Of a stretch of DNA of 7,578 bases, positions 1-7,000 are shown one piece after another; the first letter of the stretch is position 1; every line of letters begins with the position of its first letter. The stretch is from JBBKWJ01 sp037968895 (GTDB lineage Bacteria; Actinomycetota; Acidimicrobiia; Acidimicrobiales; SZUA-35). A model generated the notes under the pieces. The model did not search any database, was not told the origin of the DNA, and was given only the letters and a program-made list of their open reading frames with translations. The stretch is from the NCBI GenBank assembly GCA_037968895.1, contig JBBKWJ010000292.1:1-7578 (forward strand), read 5' to 3'. A program made the translations under genes and the position numbers.

Positions 1-163
1 TTCTTGGCGGCGACCTTCTTGGCCGGTGCCTTCTTTGCTACTGCCTTGCGGGCTGGTGCCTTCTTGGCGGCGACCTTCTTGGCCGGTGCCTTCTTTGCTA
101 CTGCCTTGCGGGCTGGTGCCTTCTTGGCGGCGACCTTCTTAGCTGGTGCCTTCTTTGCTACTG
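1..163. repeat. Perfect 60-bp in-frame tandem repeat coding the Lys/Ala tail
   Basis: Bases 1-60 and 61-120 are identical. Bases 121-163 continue as a third copy with only two mismatches (141 and 144), after which the similarity stops. Each 60-bp unit splits into two related 30-bp halves ending in GGTGCC. On the minus strand these encode the 10-residue variants KAPARKAVAK and KAPAKKVAAK. The repeat lies within the reading frame of the ribonuclease-like gene and keeps it open. It extends beyond the left edge, so copy number cannot be counted here. Confidence 0.95.
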
Positions 164-1160
164 ATTTCTTAGCCACGGATTTGTTGCTCCTTGTGAGATT
201 CCTTCGCCCCGCCGAGTTGGCCGTGGCCTGCGGGTCTCGAGATGTTCTCGACCTTGCGTCTGATGTTTCTTTCTTTTCACCTACCGCGACAAGTGTCACG
301 TTGATGCCGCGTCGTTCGGGATCGAGAGACTCAACCTTCACGGTTACGGATTGCTCAATTGACACAACGTCGCGCGCTTTGGTTGGCGGAGGAGTGCCCA
401 TCGATTTGCTTGGGAGGTAGCACAGTGCGGAGCCGGCACGCACGTAGCAGCCATGAGACGAGTAGGAATCAACGATGGCCGGAACATCGTCGCCCAAAGA
501 GTAGCGACTAACGAAGCCAAGAAAGTCGATCGGTTCGTTCAAAAAGCTCTGCGTCTCTGAGGCTTTCGCCTTCGGCTTAGCGTTTCCCCGCTTCCTAGTG
601 ACCTTTTGCGTGCCACTATCGGTTTTGTCAGTCGTCGTGACTTTTGTTTTTCTTGGCGCTCTTTGGTTCGTACGGCGAGTTCCGCGTGAACGATCGGGTT
701 CCTTCGCTTCTCGAACTGCCCGTCTCGAGGCAGGGCCTCGAACCGGATTTCGCTCGACGAAAATCCAGCCGACGCCAGCGATTGGTTTTGCGCCGATGAG
801 TCGTCCGTCGCCAAAGAGCCAATCATGCTCGCCATGGAATTCTTGGAACGAGTCGTTCGAGAGAACAGCTGCGTCGGCCTTGTGCGCGACTTGAAGGATG
901 AAGGCATCGCCACGGCCGACGACGCCGGCCGGTGGGGTGATGAGTTCGCCGTTGTTCACGGCCTCTTCGTATGTTTCCTTCTCGTCCGCCTCAATGCGAT
1001 GCGCGAAAGTGGCATCCACAATGACAGTTACGTTCTCGTAGTCTCGTTCTTCGATTATTGCTGTGACTGCCTCGTCGAGTTGGGCGAGGCTAGGCAGGGA
1101 GCGTCCTTCGGTCGCGATGTTGGATCCATCGACGACCAGGTGGGTAAATTCTTTAGTCAT
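1..1160 (-). CDS. NYN/Zc3h12a-like ribonuclease with S1-like domain and H1-like Lys/Ala tail (C-terminus cut by window edge)
   Basis: The frame reads from ATG at 1160 off the left edge: 386 codons and no stop. This ATG is the only plausible start, because an in-frame TGA lies at 1173-1175 with no other start between; no clear Shine-Dalgarno is visible. Residues about 6-140 resemble the Zc3h12a-type NYN (PIN-like) ribonuclease fold: VVDGSN (D11, N14), IVDAT (D49), GRGDAFIL (D85) and LSNDSF (D103) supply the acidic metal-binding residues expected of this family. Residues about 141-205 are a basic linker. Residues about 215-292 look like an S1/OB-fold RNA-binding domain (YSLGDDVPAIV, HGCYVRAG, CYLPSKSM, VKVESLDPERRGINVTL). 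From about 327 onward the protein is Lys/Ala/Pro/Val/Arg-rich, like bacterial histone H1-like tails. Inference: a cytoplasmic, metal-dependent endoribonuclease with RNA-binding modules, possibly nucleoid- or ribosome-associated. The nuclease fold is well supported by motifs, the S1 call is moderate and the RNA target is unknown. It is divergent from the HAD gene. Confidence 0.85.
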   Translation of the reverse strand, partial: MTKEFTHLVVDGSNIATEGRSLPSLAQLDEAVTAIIEERDYENVTVIVDATFAHRIEADEKETYEEAVNNGELITPPAGVVGRGDAFILQVAHKADAAVLSNDSFQEFHGEHDWLFGDGRLIGAKPIAGVGWIFVERNPVRGPASRRAVREAKEPDRSRGTRRTNQRAPRKTKVTTTDKTDSGTQKVTRKRGNAKPKAKASETQSFLNEPIDFLGFVSRYSLGDDVPAIVDSYSSHGCYVRAGSALCYLPSKSMGTPPPTKARDVVSIEQSVTVKVESLDPERRGINVTLVAVGEKKETSDARSRTSRDPQATANSAGRRNLTRSNKSVAKKSVAKKAPAKKVAAKKAPARKAVAKKAPAKKVAAKKAPARKAVAKKAPAKKVAAK

Positions 1161-1264
1161 GTCGTCATCTAGTCAATCACCGGTTTGGCGAAAATAAGGG
1201 GATAGGGGCATCTCGGACCAGATCGTTTTGGTGGACGGCTCTATGGCGCTCGTACACTTCCTCG
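1161..1264. promoter_or_regulatory. Divergent intergenic region between the ribonuclease-like and HAD genes
   Basis: These 104 bp separate two divergently transcribed genes and should hold both promoters. An A/T-rich patch at about 1190-1197 (GAAAATAA on the plus strand, TTATTTTC on the minus) is the most -10-like stretch for either direction. I could not pair it with a convincing -35 box. No ribosome-binding site is evident before either start, so short or leaderless transcripts are possible. The exact promoter positions are not supported. Confidence 0.35.
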
Positions 1265-1918
1265 GTGATTAGAGCTGTATTCTTCGATTTCGGTGGTGTC
1301 ATCCTTACTTCTCCCTTTGATGCGTTTGCGCGTTATGAGGTCGAGAATTCACTGCCGGAAGGTCTCATCCGTACGATCAACTCGACTAACCCCGACGACA
1401 ATGCGTGGGCGAAGTTCGAGAGATCAGATGTCAGCGTGATTGAATTCGCCGCACTCTTTGAGGATGAGGCTTTTGCCCTCGGACATCAAGTCGATGGACA
1501 TGTAATTGTCTCGTTGCTTGCTGGCGCAGTCCGCCCAGAAATGGTCGAGGCGGTACGGCGAATCAAAGCCGCTGGACTTGTCACCGCGTGCCTCACCAAC
1601 AACTTCGTCTCGAAGTCGGGAGCGGGTTCAGGAATTGAATCAGGAAATTCGGAACGGTCGGCCCAGATCGCCGAAGTCATGGCGCTGTTCGACGACGTTG
1701 TTGAGTCGTCGCAGATTGGTGTTCGAAAGCCGGAGCGGTCCTTCTACGAAATTGCGCTAGCGCGATCACGGGTTGCGGCCGAAGACGTCGTGTTTCTTGA
1801 TGACCTCGGGATCAACCTGAAACCGGCGCGGTCAATGGGCATGACAACCATCAAGGTGCTCGACGCGGCGCAGGCGCTTACTGACCTTGAAGCGGCAACT
1901 GGGCTCACGCTCCGTTAA
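1265..1918 (+). CDS. HAD-superfamily hydrolase (subfamily IA, YihX/ACAD10-like)
   Basis: This 217-residue protein begins with GTG at 1265. No ATG, GTG or TTG lies in frame shortly upstream, and the start places motif I at the N terminus as usual. All four HAD motifs are visible. Motif I is FFDFGGVIL with nucleophile D8, motif II is LTNN (T111-N113), motif III is GVRKPE (K155) and motif IV is VVFLDDLGINL (D179, D180). Residues about 15-90 form the helical cap typical of subfamily IA. The usual second aspartate of motif I is glycine (G10), as in the YihX and ACAD10/epoxide-hydrolase-like branch, so this is not by itself a sign of inactivity. A Ser/Gly-rich stretch (about 116-133) sits between motifs II and III. 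Likely a soluble phosphatase or related hydrolase acting on a small phosphorylated or halogenated substrate; the substrate cannot be told. It converges with the copper monooxygenase gene, with 3 bp between stops. Confidence 0.9.
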   Translation: MIRAVFFDFGGVILTSPFDAFARYEVENSLPEGLIRTINSTNPDDNAWAKFERSDVSVIEFAALFEDEAFALGHQVDGHVIVSLLAGAVRPEMVEAVRRIKAAGLVTACLTNNFVSKSGAGSGIESGNSERSAQIAEVMALFDDVVESSQIGVRKPERSFYEIALARSRVAAEDVVFLDDLGINLKPARSMGMTTIKVLDAAQALTDLEAATGLTLR

Positions 1919-1921
1919 TGG

Positions 1922-4018
1922 CTAGGGATCAGGAACCACGTTGACGCTCGAGAAACACATCTCGTCGACGGTTCCTTCGTTCCACGTGATGTAGCGAGGC
2001 TCGGGCATGAAGAGATTCGTCCTGTCCCACGTGCACTCAAAACGAATCATGTCGCCAGGCTCAATTCTGATCTCTTCCTTGGGCACGTAGTACAGCTGCC
2101 AGTCGAAGCTCCAGCGCGGAATGTCGAGCAGCACCCGCTCGTCGGGAGTGTCAGGGTTGAGCGTCATCCGGTAGGCGTCTCCGAATTCATGCATGTGCCC
2201 ATGGATCGAGAAGAGGGTGCCAAAGTCTGCGGCAGGAAGGTCGCAGCTGCTTGAGAATTTTGTGCCGTCAAGATCGTCATAGTCATCGACAGTGCCACCG
2301 CAGCGACCGATGAGTGCATCGGGGATGAATGGTGCGATGCCTCCGTACTTGGCCTCGATGTCTTTTAGGACCGCAGCGCGTGAGCACAACGGTCCCGACT
2401 CCTCGGGTGTACAAGGTCCTTCTGCTGGGGTCAGATATGACCGACCCTGAATCGGTCGCATCGGAAGGGCGAGTTCTGCTTGCTCCTCAGCACTGATGGT
2501 GTCAAAGACAAGCGCCGACGAATCGGCTGGAGTTTCGTGGTCGAAGTGGTAGTGGATTTGGTTGACGATGAGGTCTCCCGGTTCGAGATAAATACCGACG
2601 CTCTCGGGAAAGTCCTGGGGCTGGCGGCCGGGCGCCCAGCCACCGATCGAGCCGACTCCTTCCGAGCGCATGCCCGACAACCCGAAGCAGGTCCATCCCG
2701 GTCGACCATCTGCGCCATCGAGTGACTCGGCCTCTGACCGAGCCTCAGCGGGAACCCGATAGATGATCGCGTGGTGGACGACCTCAACCTTGTCTGGTTC
2801 GAAGCCGAATCCTGTTATCCAGGTCCCATCGCCCTCTGGATCGGCAATCTCGTAGACCTGGCAACGGTAGTCGTCGGGAACAGCGAGGTCTCCGACATAC
2901 GGCTCCGCTGGTTCAACAACTTGGTCCCGATCGATGTAGAGAAGTGGGTCGTTTGTTGCCGTGAGGGGAGCAGAGGGATCGACGTCAAGGCCGCCACCGT
3001 TAGAGGCCCACGCTGCGATGGCGCTGATCTCGTCAGGCGTGAGGCCGTAGTTGCCCTCGAAGGGGATGCCCTGATCTGAGGCGGGCCACGGCGGCATGAA
3101 TCGTTCGGCGGTGAGGAATGCGATGTCCGAAGCAATCTCAGCCGCATCTCCTGCCGCGTTGAGTTCCCACGTCGTTGCGCCCGGGCCGCCTGTCGTATGA
3201 CACGACACACAGCGGGCCTCAAGAATTGGTTGGATCGTCGACGAAAACTCGCCAGCTTGAATTGACGCCGTTGTTGGTTGGACGGCGAGTTCAGTGCCGT
3301 CGAACTCAGCAGCATCAATAGCTATTCGATCGGCCACCAGATCGAAGGTCAGTGTGACCTCGTCACCAGTGCTGACGAGACCAGAGACAGATATCGGCCC
3401 GGCGCCGTAGGTCGAAAGCAAGATCGTGCTTGTGACATTGGCCGTAAGCCGGTCTGGCGAGATAGATGCCTCACCCGCGAATGTGGCTGGAGACGAAATG
3501 CCTTTGACAATCAGATTTCCCGTGATCGTGAGGTCAGCAGTGTCATTGTGGGCCATCGAAGTTGGCAAGCCCTCCACACCCGTTGGCTCAAAGCTGGCGA
3601 AAGGAAAGCTGCTCGACTCAAGGTAGTCATGGCGAATCCGCTTGTCTCGCAGCGTCGAGTCAGAAGTCAGCACGTTGACATTTACGACGATGGTGCCAAC
3701 TCTGCTTGTCTCAGGGGCTTCGGTGTTAACGACAATGTCACCTGCGAGCACCGTGGTAGCGCCGATGGCTAGTTGTGCCTTGCCCGCGAGCCTTTCTGCC
3801 ACCTCGTAAGAAACCACTGATCCGTTGTCAGGAGTAATGCGATACAGCAGTTCAGTGTCAGCATCAATGTCGTCAAGCGTTGGCGCGTCGACGTCGGTGA
3901 CTACCGGATCGCCGTCAGCGACAAACCATGACCATTGATCTTTCGTGGCGAACAGCAGGCCGCCAACGAGCGCGAGAGCACCAAAGAGGCCAATGGATAG
4001 TAAAGAGCGGCGCGGCAT
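1922..4018 (-). CDS. Exported YceI-cytochrome c-copper type II monooxygenase fusion protein
   Basis: This is a 698-residue protein. ATG at 4018 is the first standard start after an in-frame stop at 4061-4063, and it places MPRR before a hydrophobic segment (about 5-24): a signal peptide or N-terminal anchor, with no lipobox. Residues about 55-230 resemble a YceI-like lipocalin-type domain (motifs include SSSFPFASFEPTGVEG and LTITGNLIVKGISSPATF). Residues about 255-345 form a c-type heme domain: C270-V-S-C273-H274, with M308 in RFMPPWP as probable distal ligand. Residues about 355-698 match the two-half PHM/DBH-like copper monooxygenase: HH (H415, H416) and H489 for one copper, HMHEFG (H608, H610) and M687 in DEMC for the other. 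C662 and C688 fall where PHM has a disulfide next to its methionine ligand. Probably acts outside the membrane, hydroxylating an unknown substrate with the heme possibly delivering electrons; this role is inferred. Its start is 59 bp from the kgd stop on the same strand, so cotranscription is possible. Confidence 0.88.
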   Translation of the reverse strand: MPRRSLLSIGLFGALALVGGLLFATKDQWSWFVADGDPVVTDVDAPTLDDIDADTELLYRITPDNGSVVSYEVAERLAGKAQLAIGATTVLAGDIVVNTEAPETSRVGTIVVNVNVLTSDSTLRDKRIRHDYLESSSFPFASFEPTGVEGLPTSMAHNDTADLTITGNLIVKGISSPATFAGEASISPDRLTANVTSTILLSTYGAGPISVSGLVSTGDEVTLTFDLVADRIAIDAAEFDGTELAVQPTTASIQAGEFSSTIQPILEARCVSCHTTGGPGATTWELNAAGDAAEIASDIAFLTAERFMPPWPASDQGIPFEGNYGLTPDEISAIAAWASNGGGLDVDPSAPLTATNDPLLYIDRDQVVEPAEPYVGDLAVPDDYRCQVYEIADPEGDGTWITGFGFEPDKVEVVHHAIIYRVPAEARSEAESLDGADGRPGWTCFGLSGMRSEGVGSIGGWAPGRQPQDFPESVGIYLEPGDLIVNQIHYHFDHETPADSSALVFDTISAEEQAELALPMRPIQGRSYLTPAEGPCTPEESGPLCSRAAVLKDIEAKYGGIAPFIPDALIGRCGGTVDDYDDLDGTKFSSSCDLPAADFGTLFSIHGHMHEFGDAYRMTLNPDTPDERVLLDIPRWSFDWQLYYVPKEEIRIEPGDMIRFECTWDRTNLFMPEPRYITWNEGTVDEMCFSSVNVVPDP
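1932..1975 (+). terminator. Possible 3' hairpin for the HAD transcript, inside the opposing gene's 3' end
   Basis: Starting 14 nt after the HAD stop codon, GGAACC (1932-1937) and GTTGAC (1940-1945) can pair with GTCGAC (1964-1969) and GGTTCC (1970-1975), with one G-U pair. An inner GAG/CTC pairing (1950-1952/1961-1963) closes an 8-nt loop. Two bulges of 2 and 4 nt lie on the 5' side. No U-tract follows, only TTCGTTCC, so this is not a canonical intrinsic terminator. It lies within the last codons of the minus-strand monooxygenase gene. Pairing was done by eye and no folding energy was computed. Confidence 0.35.
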
Positions 4019-4077
4019 GGCGGCTAGTGTGACACACCGAACCCTCTTCAGGGAACCGTGTTACCCGAGCCGGTTAT
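4019..4077 (-). promoter_or_regulatory. Short gap between kgd and the monooxygenase gene, with a small palindrome
   Basis: These 59 bp separate two genes on the minus strand. GTGTG-A-CACAC (4027-4037) is an 11-bp inverted repeat about 9-19 bp before the monooxygenase start, which could be an operator half-site or chance. No strong ribosome-binding site, promoter or U-tailed terminator is visible, so read-through from kgd is the simplest reading. Confidence 0.25.
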
Positions 4078-7000
4078 CTATGCGCCAGGTTCGCCGATCC
4101 CAGTAAATGCTCGATCGAGGAGCTCCGCTTGCTCTTGATGGTGAATCGCCGTCGAGCCGGTGGCCGGGCTCCCAGACTCGTGTCGTGACACACGCCTAAT
4201 GGTGTGGGTGTCGCCATGCATCTCGTAGAGGCGGCCCTTTACCGCGTTCCACGCGCCCATATTCTCCGGCTCTTCCTGCAGCCACACGATCTCGTTCGCA
4301 TTGCTGTAGCGCTCAAGAACCTTCGCGACCGCGTCGAACGGCCACGGGTAGAGCTGCTCAACGCGAATGACTGCTGCTGCCGCCCCCACTTCGTCGCGCC
4401 GCTCGAATGCTTCGGCCGCAACCTTGCCAGATGCAAATACGACACGGCGAACGGTTGCGGGGTCTGCGATCCCGGGGTCGTCGAGCACTTCTTCGAAAGA
4501 TCCGGTGAGGAAATCGGCGACTGGGCTTCGAGACCATTTCGCACGTAGCCCAGACTTCGGCGTGAAGATTACGAGTGGCTTACGAACGTCGCGGACCATC
4601 TGGCGGCGAAGTAGATGGAAAAACTGCGCCGACGTTGTTGCGTTGACAACTTGGATGTTGTCTTCGGCGCATAGCAGCAAGAAGCGCTCAAGACGACCAG
4701 ATGAGTGTTCAGGGCCTTGGCCCTCGTAGCCATGCGGAAGCAACATGACGAGCCCGACTTGCTCTTTCCATTTGTCTTCGCCTGCAACCAAGAACTGGTC
4801 GATGATGATTTGGGCACCGTTGACGAAATCGCCGAACTGAGCCTCCCAAAGCACGAGAGTGTCAGGGCTTTGTAGGGAATATCCGTATTCGAATCCGAGC
4901 GCCGCGTATTCCGAGAGCGTTGAGTCGTAGACCCAGAAGTCGGTGTGTTCGGATGTGAGAGCGGAAAGCGGTGCGTACTCGTGACCGGTTTCGTAGTCGT
5001 GGATTGTGGCGTGACGATGCGCGAACGTGCCTCGACGCGAGTCTTGGCCTGCCAAACGGACTGAGGTGCCCTCTGCGACAAGCGACCCGTAGGCAAAGAG
5101 CTCGCCGAGGGCCCAGTCGACTTCGCCGCTTTCCCACATCTTGTCGCGAGAACGAAGCTGCTTCGCGAGCTTCGGGTGCACGGTGAAACCTTCGGGGCTT
5201 GAGCTGAGTGCGGCGTAGACCGTGTCGAGGGTTTCTCGCGGCACGCCAGTATTGACGTGGGGGAGCACACCAAGGGATGGAGGCGATGGTTTTGCCAATA
5301 GTCCTTCTGGCGGCGCCGATTCGCGAGTGAGGTCGAGACCAGATTGCAGGAGTTCCTGGAAGTAGTCCATGGCGCTCTCGGCCTCGGCGACAGAAATGTC
5401 GCCACGGTCGATGAGTGCCTGCGTGTACTGGGTGCGAGCCGATGGTCTGGCCGCAATCTTGCGATACATCAAGGGCTGGGTGTAGCTCGGGTCGTCGCCC
5501 TCGTTGTGACCATGACGGCGGTAACCGATCATGTCGATCACGACGTCTTTCTTGAACCGCTGGCGGTAAGCGAAGGCGAGCTGAGCGACGCGAACGCACG
5601 CCTCTGGGTCGTCGGCGTTCACATGGAAGATCGGCGCTTGCACCATCTTGGCTACGTCGGTCGAGTAGGCAGACGACCGTGACTGGTGAGGTGCAGTGGT
5701 GTAGCCAAGCTGGTTGTTGATCACCAGATGGACGGACCCGCCGACCTTGTAGCCATGAATTTGCGAGAGGTTGAGTGTTTCTGGCACGACGCCTTGGCCC
5801 GCAAAGGCTGCGTCGCCGTGAAGGATCAAGGCGAGTGCGGGGTAGTTGCCAGCGTCGCTCCGGTCCATATGGGCCCGGGCCATGCCGACGACAACAGGAC
5901 CAACCGCCTCAAGGTGGGACGGGTTGGCGGAGAGTTGAATGTCGAGCTCGTTGCCCGAAGGGCTGGTGTGGACGCCGCTGTAACCAAGGTGGTATTTAAC
6001 GTCGCCCGCTCCCTGGACCGACTCGGCGTTGATGTTGCCCTCGAACTCGGTGAAAAGCTGGGATTGGTCCTTGCCCATGATATTGACGAGAACATTGAGA
6101 CGACCCCGGTGGGCCATGCCGATAACGGTCTTTTCGAGCCCAGAGTCGGCGGCCTCAGACAAGAGCGCATCGATGATTGGGATCGCGCTCTCGGTTCCTT
6201 CGAGACCAAATCGTTTCTGTCCGACATAGCGACTGGCGAGAAACTTCTCGAGCGCTTCGGCCGCAGTGAGTCGCTCAAGAATATGGTGCTGCTGATCACG
6301 TGAGAAATCAGCGGTTGGTCCCTCGACCTGTTCCTGCATCCATCGCTTTTCCTCAGGATCAGCGATGTGCATGTATTCGATGCCGATTGCTCGGCAATAG
6401 GCGTCGCGCAGCACACCGAGGATTTTGCCAAGTGCCATCTGCGTGGCTTGCCCGCCGACAGACGCGTATACGCCGTCGCGATTGCCGGTCAGGAACTCGC
6501 GATCAAGGTCCCAGATGGTGAGCCCGAAGGTTGCCGGGTCGAGCTCGGGGTGGGTCGCTCGGGCGCTGTCGTTGAGCGGGTTTGTATTGGCGATGAGGTG
6601 GCCGCGAACTCGGTACTGATTAATGAGCGTGTTTACCGCAAGCTGCTTGGCGTAGGCGCCCTGGATGTCGTCGTTGTCGGTTGCGCCGGAATCGACGCGC
6701 CACTTGACGGCTTCGTACGGGACGTTAACGTCGTCGAATGCATTGGTGTAGAAATCGTCTTCGCCGAGAAGGAGTTCGTGCACCTTCTTGAGGAAGAGGC
6801 CGGATTCGGCACCCTGAATGATCCGGTGGTCGTAGGTCGAGGTGATTGTCACGACCTTTGAGATACCGAGCTGAGCGATGATACGAGGATCGGCAGCCTG
6901 ATATTCGGTCGGGTACCCGATGCGGCCAAGTCCAACGATGGTTCCCTGGCCTGGCATCAGCCGAGGTACGGATTGCACAGTTCCTATAGTGCCTGGGTTC

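Noticed and set aside
1..163. Tandem repeats as a CRISPR array
   Set aside because: The units are head to tail with no unique spacers and encode an in-frame peptide repeat.
4..420. Plus-strand open frame coding an Ala/Phe/Leu-rich repetitive peptide
   Set aside because: It is the opposite-strand reading of the Lys/Ala tail and S1-like region. The minus frame gives recognisable domains; the plus frame gives only low-complexity sequence with no family resemblance.
539..913. Minus-strand 124-codon frame
   Set aside because: It is an alternate frame inside the ribonuclease-like gene, and the main frame carries the NYN motifs through the same bases.
4042..4053. CCCT-cttc-AGGG hairpin between kgd and the monooxygenase gene
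   Set aside because: A 4-bp stem with no U-tract is too weak to call a terminator.
5686..6303. Plus-strand 205-codon frame opposite kgd, and similar long plus frames at 6367-6861 and 3278-3772
   Set aside because: They are antisense shadows of strongly conserved kgd and monooxygenase codons, with no recognisable domain of their own.
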